Positions 44,210 through 56,340 of a stretch of 64,000 nt of DNA are shown piece after piece. The DNA is from Seminavis robusta (Eukaryota > Bacillariophyta > Bacillariophyceae > Naviculales > Naviculaceae): NCBI GenBank assembly GCA_903772945.1, contig CAICTM010000338.1, positions 1 to 64,000 of the forward strand, written 5' to 3'. The translations under genes and the position numbers were made by a program. Below the pieces are notes generated by a model. It did no database searches, was not told the DNA's origin, and saw only the letters and a program-made list of their open reading frames with translations. How positions within the stretch are numbered: the first letter of the stretch is position 1; the number at the start of each line of letters is the position of its first letter.

Positions 44210-45613
44210 TTACGTCCAAGCGAGTGGAACGGATCGCTGAATTGAAACCATGGGAGGATGCACCGTCATGGGACGGGTACGGTAGCATTGTCGTGGTAGT
44301 TCCATCATCCAGGAAGTGATCGTGGGCCCTTCCCCTGCGTCGAGTAGTTCATCAGGAGCCGGGTCTTGGCCTAACGAAAGCCATCGATGTAAGCGGCGCT
44401 GATAGTCTACGCTGGGAGGCATGATACTGTCGTGTGACACTCTGGCGAGGGTACATGATTCGCTGTAAAGATACCCAACTAAATCTCTCGGTTCAAGAGA
44501 CAAGCTCCGCATTCTGTCCCTGCCCCGAAAGGCAGGTCCCAAGGGACCGAATTCATTCACAATCGTCTGGTGACCCCACTGCCGTGACATGGAGTAGGGA
44601 TCCTGGTGCACCCTTATCGCTTCCAACTGACCAAATAATGTTGTTGATTGGTGTGTCCCTTGCATTGGTTGCCTTGCTTCGGCAACGAAGCAGTACGGGG
44701 GTTGCACATACTCCAAATCCATGCCATCGGTACGGCAGGTGATGCCACAGATGGGAGTCAGCTTGTAGTGTTGTAGCTGTTGGACCGTCATTGGCCAGGT
44801 GCGCAAAAATGTGCTGTGTAAAAAGACCCACTGTCGGTACGCCTTCAAGGAGCTACTAGCATCATTATTCGACCCTTGTGGATCCACCATCCGAGCAGAC
44901 TGTGCTGTCGAAACGCCAACCATCCGTAACCACTGTTTCATGTTGGTTGGTCCTTCCACCAACCCTGCCACGGAATGACCCATTAGGTAGTAGGCAACCA
45001 GAACATCTCCCAGATATTGATCCAATGTGACGGTCAGATTCATATGGTCTACGGCAGCATGATGTGTTGTGGCCCAGCCTCGATCCGCTCGTGTTGGTTC
45101 GCATCTCACGGTGGATTTTGCCAGAATCCTGTCGTGCAGTTGATGTGATTTCATGACGGATTTCAGAAAGGACAAACAGGTGTCGAAATTGACGTCGGGT
45201 CCTGACACTGTAGTAGTAGCATCGGCAAGTTCCAGTTTTAGATCTTGCACAAGCTCTCGCAATGCATCATTCGACGGGTGAGTAGATGGCAATGCCCGAT
45301 AGAGGCCTTCTAGTCGCTCCTTTACACTTGGTAGGGTATGCCATCCTTTGTGGCTTTCTGGCTGCAACAGTACCTCTGGCTCCACAGATGATGGTACCGT
45401 AATATCCTTGAATGAAGCAACACAACAGCCTCGATACCCCTTTCGTTCGTAAAATTGTTCCTTCCGTATTTGCTTCAAGTGGGGGAGGACATCTACCAAG
45501 GCGAGCTTGGACACTTGGCTGTATCGCAAACAGTCGCAGAGGGACAGGTATCCTAGCACGTGATTCTTGGCATCCGTGGAGAGCCCGAAGAGTGGCGAAC
45601 AAGTCGACGCCAT
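44210..45613 (-). CDS. F-box-like hypothetical protein
   Basis: Single exon, 467 residues from the ATG at 45613. The N-terminus (about 8-45, 'LFGLSTDAKNHVLGYLSLCD', 'CLRYSQVSKLALVDVLPHL') has the spacing of an F-box: a hydrophobic start, a helix, 'YLSLCDCLRYSQVSK' and a final helix. If real, it would join an SCF ubiquitin ligase through Skp1. The rest (about 110-467) has no recognised repeat (no clear WD40, Kelch or LRR) but is well folded-looking, with conserved-type segments 'HMNLTVTLDQYLGDVLVAYY' and 'WPMTVQQLQHYKLTPICGIT'. F-box is assigned by pattern only. The open frame of this length without low complexity makes the gene itself likely. Confidence 0.7.
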   Translation of the reverse strand: MASTCSPLFGLSTDAKNHVLGYLSLCDCLRYSQVSKLALVDVLPHLKQIRKEQFYERKGYRGCCVASFKDITVPSSVEPEVLLQPESHKGWHTLPSVKERLEGLYRALPSTHPSNDALRELVQDLKLELADATTTVSGPDVNFDTCLSFLKSVMKSHQLHDRILAKSTVRCEPTRADRGWATTHHAAVDHMNLTVTLDQYLGDVLVAYYLMGHSVAGLVEGPTNMKQWLRMVGVSTAQSARMVDPQGSNNDASSSLKAYRQWVFLHSTFLRTWPMTVQQLQHYKLTPICGITCRTDGMDLEYVQPPYCFVAEARQPMQGTHQSTTLFGQLEAIRVHQDPYSMSRQWGHQTIVNEFGPLGPAFRGRDRMRSLSLEPRDLVGYLYSESCTLARVSHDSIMPPSVDYQRRLHRWLSLGQDPAPDELLDAGEGPTITSWMMELPRQCYRTRPMTVHPPMVSIQRSVPLAWT

Positions 45614-46727
45614 GATGCCAAAAAGGAAGGATTACAATAGTATTAATTAGCAGGGGGGTCGTTTCCAAAGTCAAGCCCGCGGCAAAGCTTCTATTAGCCT
45701 ACTATATAGCTAGCCAGCCTCTACTCGCAGCATTACAGTAGGGGTAGATTGGTGTTCAATGAACGTCGCCCCGAGTTTGGTATCTTCGTGGACTCGATCA
45801 CTCAGTGATCGAGTCGAGTCCACTGCCATTGTGATGTGCTGTTGGAACAGCTGGCATTGAATTCTACAGTACCCGGTACCGGAACTCGAGGTTTCACTGA
45901 GTCGAGTGACGAGTCGAGTCGAGTCGAGTCGAGTCAAACCGGAGCACAGACTAGACCATGATTTTCTAGTACATGTACATGTACATGTACTAGTACAGTC
46001 GTACCCTCCAAGCCTGAGAGCGTGTCCACACTGGGTTTGAAGCATCAAAGAATCCAAGTTGTCAAATCCAAGTTGGAAGAGGAAAAGGCCATTTCTACTC
46101 ATCAAAATCCAGACCACAAACTTCCAATCCAAGTTTGGTGGGCAACTTTGTGATAGGAGTTGCCCACGGCATGGAAGTCAAGTTGTGAACCAAGTTGTAA
46201 AACGTCGGATTTTATGTGCAATTACTTAGAAAGATTAAAATATTCAAAAAGGGCGCTAAAGTGAACAATGCACATTTTGACACATTTACTTGGATGAAGC
46301 ATTGAAACTGTCTGGAGAGGGTGTCCAAGTTAACATGGTGCCAACGTTTAAAGAGCCTCTCCGAAAGTTCCAATCCAAGTTGTGTGGACTGCTCGAAAGT
46401 GAGTCTCAGACTTGTTTATTTGTCTGCCTGATGTGTAGGCTATAATCCTGCCAGACGATTGTGGAACAGACCTTTAAGGTCACTTTTTGATCAGCCCGGC
46501 AGCTCCAGACTTGTTTTTTTGTCTGGAAGAGAGGTTTATTAGAAGGGTAGTTCCGGTACTAATAAAGCTCACTCTCATGACAGCTTCTTTTAAAAACCAG
46601 TTTTGTCCAGCTACCCTAGCTAGGATCTCGTCCCGAATGCGAACTTTGGCAATTTGGCTTTGTGCAGAGAAAACATCTTGACCTCACACCGCACATACAT
46701 TCATATCTGATCACCGCAGCTTGCAAG
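45614..46727. other. Intergenic with simple repeats and a MITE-like segment
   Basis: (GAGTC)n lies at about 45898-45935 and a palindromic (GTACAT)n run at about 45969-45995. A MITE-like segment at 46016-46397 is listed separately. No gene seen. Confidence 0.5.
46016..46397. mobile_element. Possible MITE rich in TCCAAGTT motifs
   Basis: The left edge reads GAGCGTGTCCACACTGGG and the reverse complement of the right edge GAGCAGTCCACACAACTT; they share GAGC and GTCCACAC with a 1-base offset. Inside, 'atccaagtt' or 'tccaagtt' occurs at least six times in both strands' proximity to the ends. It has no coding capacity. No clear target duplication was found, so the call is tentative; hAT-like is a guess. 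Confidence 0.35.
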
Positions 46728-47238
46728 ATGAAATTCGGACTTGCGGCAATCTTGTGCTTCGGGCTAGCCAGCAGTGGCGGAGGATCCATATTGCGTGGAT
46801 CCGGTGATGAGGCTGGTGCCCAACAAGGAACCGAGGCTGGAGAGGTGAGACTTCAGTTCTTTTTCTGACAGATGCCATGAGTTTTCTTGCTTCTCCATCT
46901 TACTTCCCACTGACACTGTGTTTACACCGTTTGAAAACTTGATGTCTCTCAAGCATTTGGTTACCAGCGGCGATGATGGCAATCCCGCAGCAGGGATTAA
47001 GTCTCGTTCTCTCCAGGGTTGCCCTGCTACTCGTTGTGGATCATCTTGGCCTGATGCAAATTCAAAATGTGGCACAGAGTGTGCTGCCTGGCCCAATACA
47101 GATTGGGATGCATGCCCAAGTGGAGAACATTGCTTTGGTGACTTGGACGCCACTTTGAGCTGCTGCACCAGTGCCCCTCAACCACGGCGTCCCTCTTCAA
47201 CACCATCAATTTGGGTTTGGCATTGGTATTGGCGGTAG
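46728..47238 (+). CDS. Small secreted Cys-rich protein
   Basis: Two exons, 46728-46844 and 46954-47238 (GT-AG intron of 109 bp, phase 0), 133 residues. Residues 1-16 or so are a signal peptide (MKFGLAAILCFGLASSGGG). The mature part has ten Cys, eight of them in a module near 57-103: 'CPATRCGSSWPDANSKCGTE', 'CAAWPNTDWDACPSGEHCFG', ending 'SCC'. This Cys-spaced CG..W..A...C...C...D..CP.G..CF pattern is seen in secreted stramenopile proteins, often beside carbohydrate-active domains. Alone it may be a wall-associated or carbohydrate-binding peptide; that is inference. The acceptor was chosen because the nearer one (TTACCAG) gives an early stop. The C-terminal end (PSSTPSIWVWHWYWR) is odd and could be changed by a further intron. 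Confidence 0.6.
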
Positions 47239-47756
47239 ATTGCGATTTTCCTCAAGCTCCTCAGGTGACCACAAGTACCTCCGAGGCGTCTTTTTGGGGG
47301 ATGTGGCGCAGGACAAAAGCGATGGTTGGGCGCTCGTAAACGCATTTGCGCCCCACTTTGCTTGACTTTGGTCAGCTCGATTTGATGCACTGGTTTGTTG
47401 TGGTGGAAATAAGAATTGCATGGATGTATATCTTTGAAGCGACGAAGGGCCAACTGACTAGCTGGTATGGTATGGTCTGTTGAAAGTAAAGACAGGCAAT
47501 GGCCGGGCCAAACAAAAGAAAAAGAGAAAACGCGCCCGAGGGGCGTAAAATGAAAGAAAAAATAAAGATACATTTTCACATGCGGGCACAGTAGGGCCAA
47601 GGTTTTAGGGCCGTATCTTCGAAGGATCTTTGGAACCTGCCAAGATCTGAGCACCACACGATGATGCAGCGGTAGAATGATGGTTGGTGGTTGGCTATTG
47701 CCTGTATTTGTTGGCCCCGCATACACACCGTACCTTCCCAACTAACCCATTCAGCT
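47239..47756. other. Intergenic, no supported gene
   Basis: About 520 bp between the Cys-rich protein and the MYND gene on the same strand. Nothing recognised. Confidence 0.4.
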
Positions 47757-50426
47757 ATGAAGAAGAAGAAGAAAGCCAAGAATGGTCGGCTGTCCAGCAG
47801 AGTTGGTCCGCGAGATTCGATTCAGCTTCCCGCATCCTTTGCTTCCTTGCAGCTACTTGCTCAAGAGCACAACCTCTATGTGTTGCAGAAGTTTCTGAAC
47901 GACACAGCTGCGTTGGTTCAATCGTCCAAAAAGGAAGGAAAGTTGGAATCCTTGTCACGGATGCTTGAATCTGCATGCAATGATGAGAGGTACAAGCCGC
48001 GCGCAAATTCAACCGCCGCCACCCAGCACTCTTTGAATAGCTTTTGCAGCGATTTGAGCCAAGCCTTTGCTCTCTACGATAGATGTAATTCCTCCTATAC
48101 GGATTCCATCCTCCACGACAAAGACAAGTTGCAACACGCAACTAGTTTATTGGCAAGTAGAGGTATTTTTGACATGGGATTGCAAGTTTTTAGAGTGCAA
48201 CACAACTTCTTGGAACGGGTGGCACAAGAAAACAATCACAAGACAGAAGCAGACATACGAAAGCTCGAAAAACAAAAACCTCTCGACAATGAGCATAGAA
48301 AAATGGAAGTAGGCTTTGAAAAAGCAAAGAAACTGGCTGCATCTCTAGTAGATGCAGAACAAGCAAACGAATTGGGCAAACAGGCTTGGAGAGACAAATT
48401 TATGTGGCGCGCAGAGCTCTTCTGGGAACGAGCAACACAACTATCCCCCAACTCTTCTCAGGCAAAGTACTGGAGCAATCTTGCTTTCGTTAGGATCCAT
48501 ATTGGAAGGTACCTGAGAAGTCTTGTAATTGGATACCGAGTATTGGCGCAGAATATGATTGAAGCTGCTTTGCTTGCGGCGGAGCAAAGTGTTCAAATCG
48601 ATCCAATGTGGGAACGTGGATACCAACGTGCAGCAGAAGCACATTTGGCTTTAGGGCCCTATGATCATGCCTTGGATGCATACAGGATCCTTCAGAAGGC
48701 AATGAATACAATAGATCACCCGGGCGCTGCGCTGAAGAACTTGCACAAGACTACCAAAGAACGAGCCCGTCTGTGGTTTTCACTGCTGAAAGTTGCTCCC
48801 AACCAATCAACGATACCAAGGCTACTGGAGTCTGCACTGACCGATCTTAGGATTGCTGTTGCGCAGAGCCTTGGTAACCATGGCAACGGTAATATGCAGA
48901 GGGCTGGAGACAGGGTTGTGGAGCAAGTGGCATTGGTGCATGCCGTGCTTCAACTGATCTATTTGCGTCGCAGCCAGTGGGCGCGAGAGAGCGTTGGATC
49001 AAACATCGACGTCATCCAAGTTCAGTTTGAGCTGGTACAAATGGCCAAGATTGTACCCTTGGACGTTGTAGTGGCAAGTGAGAGACTCAAGCAATTAGTG
49101 TTTGTCGAGGATCCATTCAGTTTCTGGGGTCTAGACCAATTGGATAGGCTCGGTGTTGATTCGATCAAACCGCACGAAAATGATCCCCTCGTAGAGAACG
49201 ACCATGAATCGGAGAGATTCACGGAATCTATGAAACGCCACAATGACAGCAATACCCTAAGTCTGTCCAATGTCCAAAGCTGCAATGACATGGTGAATGG
49301 AAAGGTTGCATTATCTGAAGAACGAGACTTTGCGACGCATCATCGCTGTGCGTTCAGTCTGACAGTGCTGCATAGAGTTTTGCTGACAAGACAGTGTTTT
49401 CTCTTTGATGCTGCCATTGACAAGGTCATGGAGTTTGCCTTGCGCCACAGCGACAATATTCTTTTTGCTGGTGGAGAATTCTTAGGCTATGCCATCCACG
49501 CGGCATTGGGAATTGGCAAATTTGACATTCCAGATGATGAGAATCGCACGGAGTATATTTTGGGAATTTCAGGCGGCGTTGCTCTGGCAGCCAGGGAAAT
49601 CAATCAATCCCAGGATGTAAGCTTCTCTATCCAACGTGCTCTCTCGCGGCTAAAACCCTCTGATTGGACACGGCAGAGTGTCGTAGACATCCAGGACCTC
49701 TTGCGCTTCTATCTGTTGCCAGCACTAGAGGGTATCAAGTTCGAGATGGATGACAATCAAGAAGACTACATTTCATTCGCTGTTGGAATCATGGCTTCGC
49801 TCTTAGATGGTCACCCTGACGTGCTTCACTATTTTGGAACGGGGAAAGCAGGAGAGATCGAAGTAGAGAACGAAGCTTTTTGCAGCGTTTTGCGATTGTT
49901 TCCGTATGGCGTCTTTCTGGTTCGACAATACATGCACACAGGGCCAACTCTCCTTGACAAGGGTGTCAAGGCGACAACGAAGAACATCGTTAAGAGGATC
50001 ACTGATAAGTGGCACAAACTACCACATGAACGAAGATCAGCCTATCGTTGGGAGACTCTGAGTGATGCAACCAAAACAAATCTGGCTTCCATGGCTCCCA
50101 TCCCGAAAGTAGACATCATGATGGCACAGAGAGAAGGTCAAAATCTCAGAGAAGAGAATGAGATGACGGTGACAAAACTTACAGAGTGCCGCGTCTGTGG
50201 CAAGGGCTTTGGCTTGGGAGTGGAGTTGTTCCCTTGCCAGTGTCAGGCTGTTCGCTACTGCGGCACGACATGCCAGCGCCAAGACTGGCCCAAACACAGA
50301 GTACGTCTGCAGCGGCAGCTCTTTCCAGTGTTCCTTTGTGTTGGTGCTCACCGTCTTTTGTATTCTTAGAAGATATGCAAGAAGTTTTGTAAGGATCAAC
50401 CAGCAAAGAACTGCCGGGGCAAATGA
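47757..50426 (+). CDS. TPR-like helical protein with C-terminal MYND zinc finger
   Basis: Two exons, 47757-50300 and 50370-50426 (GT-AG intron of 69 bp, phase 0), 866 residues from the ATG at 47757, which opens a Lys-rich start (MKKKKKAKNGRL). Residues about 200-340 are helical and TPR-like ('AELFWERATQLSPNSSQAKY', 'AALLAAEQSVQIDPMWERGY', 'AAEAHLALGPYDHALDAYR'). The middle is helical without a known name. The C-terminus is a MYND finger: CRVCGKGFGLG, FPCQCQAVRYC, then C-x3-C, 'QDWPKHR', and the last Cys ligands in the second exon ('KICKKFCKD'). The intron is needed to finish the finger; without it a stop follows in unrelated sequence. MYND domains bind proline-rich peptides; TPR+MYND proteins are often adaptors. 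No SET domain is visible. Confidence 0.87.
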
Positions 50427-52288
50427 ACGCCACGATCCAGATCAAAACCTGCGAGATGTGTTGAATCGTTGAAACCTTAGCCATCACACTTGCAGGGATT
50501 TTACAGGCCTGGCTCTTGATCTCTATCCGGCCTGCTTCTTTCTCCTATCTATGGCCTTGAGTTACTCTGGATCAGGCGACGAGCTTCCTGCTTCTTCCCC
50601 CTATCTATGTCCTTGGCTTGCTCTGGATCAGGCGACGAATTTTTGACGCGGCTCTCGGAATCAAACATGGAACAACAATCCACCAGGTCGACAAGATGGA
50701 GACGGACGGTGAAGGTCCAGGAGGAACTATGACCCCTGACCTTTCGCATGTGCGTCTAATTGATCATATGTGTGTGCGAACTTGGATGTAGGACAATGGC
50801 CTCTCAATATCCACGATACTCAGCTCCTTTTCAACTTCCGTTCTGCAAACGAACTAGCTAGCTCCTCTAGCTGTACTGAAAGCCTGGAAAGGATCCCTGC
50901 AAGCCAGGGCGGAGTTTTTGTGGAAGATGTACAGTCACACAGAGACACGAGAATCCCAAGTTGATGGCAACGGTGGCAGCCTTCGACAAGGATAGTTGAT
51001 TCGTACCTTCTGATGGGCAAGGACAAAACGGGGAAATTGGCACTTGTGAGTCACTTATCGGTGGACACTCAGGACGACAAGGGAGACGTTCATCATTTGC
51101 TCCTTTGAGAAGTCTTGTGCTGTTTCTTTGGCGACCTGGCCAACCTCGTTCCCCTCAAATAGCATCACAGTGGGCAGCGGACAAGGAAGACGTGCTACTT
51201 CTAGAGACGAGACGTAGGACAAGACCAAACTGGCTGGGACACAATCCTCCGCCACCACGACGGTTTTCGTAGCGTCCAAAACTGTCCCCGTCATCCCGCC
51301 ACCGATTCCTCAGCCACCATCACGCCCACGCCAGTTTCCACCACCTCCGATCCGCCTCTGTCAGTAACCGAGAGACAAAGTGTCCTGGATCTGGATCGCA
51401 ATGCTCATAAGGTGCTCTTCCCGGGCATCAGTTTTTAATGGCATAGCCCAGGAAGAGGACATTGAAGTGACCGTTTGCTTTGGCGTACCAGGTACTCCCG
51501 TGTAGCGTGTAGTTCCATTCCATGGATCTGCAAGGTTTGGTTCTTCAGCCTCCAGCCCAATGCAAGATACGAAGATTGAGCTGCACGAGCTTGACACTTT
51601 CCAAATATCATGGTCCATGCAAATCCCCTTGGGCGTCTTTGCTTCCGTGGATAGCATGCTTGCCTTCCAAGCCAAAATTCTTTTGCAGCAATGCCTTCGA
51701 TATTCCTGTGCTACATTTTGTCAAGACACAACTCTCAATTGCCGTTGATCAAGCCAATCACCTATTTTGTCTCCGCGGATTCTGCAGCCCTTCAGCCCTC
51801 GAGTTGGTCCCAGTTTGTTGTCCCTGATCCCACATAACCTAGTGCTAGTCCTGAGTTGTGCCTTTCGTTCTCCGAAGAGACTGGGCTGGCTACTGGTCTA
51901 GCTAGCTAGCTTGCTACTAGTACAGCTGTAGTACTGTACATGTATGCCGGGTGCACCCTCAGGAAAGAATTTGGTGAAAAAATTCAAATATGCTTTCAAT
52001 TTTCTTTTCTTCCATTTTATCTCTTCAAATGTTCAAAATTTCGTCTCCATAGAGACGACTTGGATGGGGTTTGGGGGTGAGGTAGGTTTAAAGGTTTAAA
52101 GGTGGTGCTTTAGGCAGGCGTGCTACTGTGGACAATTAATTGTATTTTTAAAAATTAGATGATGCAACGACACGGTGGACACCAACGGTTGTAGATACAC
52201 ATAAAAAGACTTAAAGAAGGAAACCCGTGACTTAACGCTTCGATGAGGCAGAGACAGATCATGTTGCTACTACTAGTCTAGTAGTACC
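50427..52288. other. Intergenic, no supported gene
   Basis: About 1.9 kb. A small internal duplication is seen at about 50526-50578 and 50584-50636 ('gcctgcttcttt/cctcctatctatg.ccttg' type, with 'ctctggatcaggcgacga'). Frames at 51055-51294 and 51361-51675 (minus) have ordinary composition but no recognised features. An AT-rich stretch is at 51960-52060. Nothing firm. Confidence 0.4.
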
Positions 52289-52692
52289 GTACAGGACCGT
52301 CCGACGGTTTTCAATCAGGATTTTAAAAACTTGAAATTGCCACGACTGATAACCGTTTTTAAACAATCCCTTAAACAATCCCTTAACTCATCAACAATCC
52401 TTTAAACAATCCCTTAAAAAACAATCCCTTAACATCAATCCCTTAAATATTGGACTATCCCTTAAACAATCCCTTAACGCCAAATGGAAACACCATACAA
52501 CTATCCCTTATTGCTTCAACTATCCCTAAAACAATCCCTTATCAAACAATCCCTTAACCAACAATCCCTTAAATCTGCAACAATCCCTTAGACAATCCCT
52601 TAACAAACAATCCCTTAAACAATCCCTTACACTTCTGAGTCAGTCGTGTCCGTTTTTAAAGCCTGAGTGAAAACCGTCGAACGGTCCTGTAC
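52289..52692. mobile_element. MITE with terminal inverted repeats and an internal CAATCCCTTA array
   Basis: 404 bp. The ends form inverted repeats of about 41 bp with few mismatches: left GTACAGGACCGTCCGACGGT and onward to 'tttaaaaac', right (reverse complement) GTACAGGACCGTTCGACGGT and onward to the same. The outermost TA on both sides would fit a Tc1/mariner TA target site if the repeat starts at CAGGACCG. Most of the inside is an irregular array of 'caatccctta(a)', well over a dozen copies. It has no coding capacity. Confidence 0.8.
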
Positions 52693-52790
52693 TCTAGCTA
52701 CATGTAGCCAGCTAGTACCGTATGATAGTGCCGAACTGTGCTCTGACGGTGCAATTGCCATGGAGTAGTGTACATGTACCTGGTACCGGT

Positions 52791-52810
52791 ACTATCGTTT
52801 AGTCTTGGCT
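52791..52810 (+). repeat. Terminal inverted repeat, left, of the piggyBac-type element
   Basis: 20 bp, perfect inverse of 56341-56360. A subterminal palindrome starts 9 bp further in. Confidence 0.85.
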
Positions 52811-52964
52811 CCATTAACACACTGCTGGGCAGTGTCCGATTTTCTTTGCACTGCTCAGCCTACGTAAAAATAAGTACTGAAAAGACGCAAGATGAGTAGA
52901 GTCGTAACAACTGCCTAGTAGTATACACTGCCCAGCAGTGGCGACCAGGATGCGAACCACACTG

Positions 52965-55900
52965 TCAAGCAGTTGTATTCGAATCTTGGCCGTTGTTATT
53001 GTTGTTGTTGTTGTTGCTGGTATTCTGTTGACCACCGACGCCTTGCCTGTTGTTGCCGCTACCACCACTATTTTGGCTGCTACCGCCACCAATCTCCTCC
53101 ATCAAACGCCGCATACCAACCTCATTGTCTTGAAAATCGCTTTTAGAAGGATACTTCCAGTCTTTCTGCCGCTTCCCAGTGACACGCCAATCATCTCGAG
53201 CAAGGCCCATGGAAGCAGTGTTGTGGTAATGGAGGAAACATGACAATTTGCCATCGCCAATCCCAGGTTGTGGATACTTGTGCATGGGTTTGCCACACAT
53301 GTTACAGTATTGGTAGGAGCCCTTTCCACAGAAGACACAGATGAGTCTCTTCGATTGTGGCATTGTCACACAAGACTCGTAGTGTTGGAGGAGAGGCGTG
53401 ATAAATCCACACAAGCGGTCAGAATGTTTATTGTCGGCTAGCGTGGCTACGCTGACACCAGAGGCTGTCGTTAGGTCGTCTTGGTGCACCTCGCAACGTC
53501 GATAACGAGGAGGAGTCTGCGAGCGTGGCCTTTTTGCCTTGCTGATTGCTGTTGTGTCGCGCATCAACTCATCGCCAAGATAATGACAATTTCGAGGAGC
53601 ATACTGGAGCATCTGTTTGGCCAACTTCTCTCGAAATCGATAGAAGGAAACTGGCTTGTTGATTTTGCAGGCCGACAATCCAGTGAGCTTTCCTTCTGTT
53701 ACCTCCAAGTACATGTCATACGCAACAACAACCGCCATTGCCTTTGCATGGTTCATTGGAGAATGCCAGTATTTCCAAGAGCTGCGGAGAAGAGAGTGTT
53801 AGCAGTTGGATAAGAAAGAACAAGAGATAATAAGAAACTTACCGGTAGCCCATATTGCAGTTTTGAATGAGATGATCTAGCTTGTCCACGCCACCGTAGG
53901 TTTTCAAGTAGAGTTGCCGCGCCTCATTCATTTCAATGAACCAGCGGTACTTGTTGCTGCCGCGTCCTCGCTCTTTCTGTGTTACGTAGAGTCCCATCGA
54001 GTTAACAGCGTTGACCGAAGCGAAATTACATGAACTGGTGGACTGAAAAGATGTCATCTGGAGAAGGGAATCACCGTGTTCCTTCAAAGCAAAGATGGGC
54101 TTCTCGTATCGTGCTGCGCGAGGCCGGGCACTGCCATCTGTCTTCTCCTTACACCAATATTTCGTTGGAACTCCTTTCGGTAGTCGGTCTCTTCGGCATG
54201 TCATGGTTAATCCAAAGCCTTCGGTAGCTGCATATTCCATAATTGCGTCGCCACTGAAGAAGTTATCCCATGTGAAGTGAGGTTTTGAAGAGAAGATGAT
54301 GGGCTTGCGATGTTCTTCTTCCACGTTCTCATCCACTTCAATATGACACTTCAACTTCTCGTAAATCATGCGGACTTCGCTTGGTCCCTTTTGTGAGAAA
54401 GCATACTCATGAATCTTGTGCCGGTGAACATAAGCCCTTGGTCTTATGCGATCGACGTCCACCACGATGACAGTTTGACCACCGCGCGATATTCCTGGCT
54501 TTCCGAGGACTTGACCAACGACACCAGATCCTGACTCTCCATATCCTTGGTGCCCCCAAGATGTCTCGTCGCCGCAGAGATCCAAGCAGGCTTTCTTGGT
54601 GAGGGCGTTGACGTTGTGGCATATGCAACTGTAAATCAGATCATACTTGTAGCAAGGATCGTATCCACGCTGTACTGGCTTCAGCGCCTTGTAGTTATTG
54701 CACAGCTTGATTATTCTCTTGATCAATAACCACCTTGTTTTGCCCATGGCGCTGCTGATGAGTTTGCAGAACTGTGCATTTCCTTCTCTCCTGTCAAAGC
54801 GACGAAGAATTGCTCCATCGCTCCCACCAAGCACACCATCCTGGATAATGGATCCATCCCAGCGAAGAAACTCTTGAATGGACACGGGGTTGAAGCTGTG
54901 AGAGTATCCGTTTCCAAGCTCCAACTCAGACATTGCATAACCATTGCTGTGGACAGCAACATCTTTGTAGAAAGGCATCCGTGGGTCATTCTCATTTCGG
55001 GACGTATCGCAGATAGGCAGAATAAGTTGATAAAAGAACAAGGCGTCAGGAGCACCATCCTCTTCCCTCATGCGTTCTTTTGTAAGACCAAGTCGAGAAA
55101 GGATCTCGCCATCCAGTTGCCCCTTTCTGCTGTCAGGGAACATGTTCTCTCTTGTGGCACCAGACCGGAAGGTGGGGATTTCCTTCTTCCAACCATCATA
55201 GTGGAATTCCCAACCATCAGATATCCTTTGGTCATCTTCGTCAGCTGGGACTGGAGTTGCACCCGTTGGCATAGCGTGGTACAGATATTTCTTCTGCCTG
55301 TTGCGACCAGCACCAGTAGCCAAGTACTTCGGACGGAAAGTGAATTCGCTCCAATTGCCTGGATTGTCAACGTCTTCAAATGAGGGTTCTGCACCACTGT
55401 TCGCTTGCTTCGCCGCTGCTTTCCAATTCGGTGGAGCTCCAGGTGGCTTCCATGTAGTTGGTGCACCAGACAAACTGATGTTGCGTTTTCCAATTGGATC
55501 CGTGGACTTCGTGGGTTCAATGAAAGAGGCAACTGCCGCTAATTCTTCCTCCAACAAAGAAGTGTCAGGTTCTTGCGGCTCAAAATCCATCATGACTTGT
55601 CTTGCAAGCTCTCCTTCGTCATCAGAGTCGCAGTTGGGCATCTTGTCGCGACACTGGTTGTCAAAGTCTGCCTCCGATTCTTCTGGTGATGCCTCATCTT
55701 CCCTCCCATTATCTGCACTTGTTCCATCCATGGTTCTTGGTGTTGCTGGTGATCTTGGTGCGCAAGCTTGTTGCCGGGAGGACATCCGGTTGTTGTTGTT
55801 GTTGCGGTTGCTGACATCTCGAAGTGGTGTCCTCGACGCTGCACTGGCCAATGCTTGAAGTCCACGATTTTGTCCGCTTCTTGTCGAGCTGCTTAAATCT

Positions 55901-56022
55901 GAGGCATGCGACCATGGCGATGGGGCGCCGCCAACTACGGCAGGTGGATCATTGCCTCTGAGAGGGGGCATGTGAACAGATTCTTCGTCATCCTCGTCAG
56001 AGGAGGAAAGGTAGGACGCCAT
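52965..56022 (-). CDS. PiggyBac-type transposase (DDE_Tnp_1_7 family)
   Basis: Two exons, 56022-53843 and 53781-52965 (GT-AG intron of 61 bp, phase 2), 998 residues. Residues 1-215 are acidic and low-complexity. The catalytic part spans about 290-760. Candidate Asp residues lie in 'LCGDETSWGHQGYG', 'VIVVDVDRIRPRAYVHRH', 'FTWDNFFSGD' and 'YGGVDKLDH'. 'GLTMTCRRDRLPKGVPTKYW' is a family hallmark. The intron joins 'NMGY' to 'SWKYWHSPMNHAKAMA', matching the usual 'Y(R).WK.W..P..H' of the family, so it is real. A Cys-rich zinc-binding C-terminal region follows (CVFCGKGSYQYCNMCGKPMH), as in piggyBac, then a Gly/Asn-rich end. No frameshift or stop interrupts it, so it may be active or recently active. 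It is longer than typical piggyBac transposase (about 600 residues) because of the N-terminal extension. Confidence 0.9.
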
Positions 56023-56340
56023 GGCGTGGAGCAGGTTTGTGTTGCAATCGTTGTTTTCGTCATTGTGAGTGGATTCGATTTCGACGAAAAACTCATCCGT
56101 GTGAAATCAGTACCGGATCCTACGCGCGCAGATCCACTGCCGGGCAGTCGGTGAACCACATAGACACATCTAGAGCAATATCTATCTTCGTTACTAGACA
56201 TCTGACTATGAATGGAGCTCCGGATAGCCAAGCTGACAAGCTTTCAGAGGGAAAAAGAGGGCGCGGAGCAGTTGCGCCTCTGTTAACAGATTTTTAGTCT
56301 GCAAAGCTAGATTTACTGCCCGGCAGTGCATTCACGGGTC

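Noticed and set aside
46954-47238. Acceptor TTACCAG near 46967 for the Cys-rich gene
   Set aside because: It puts the second exon in a frame with an immediate stop; the acceptor at 46953 keeps the frame open.
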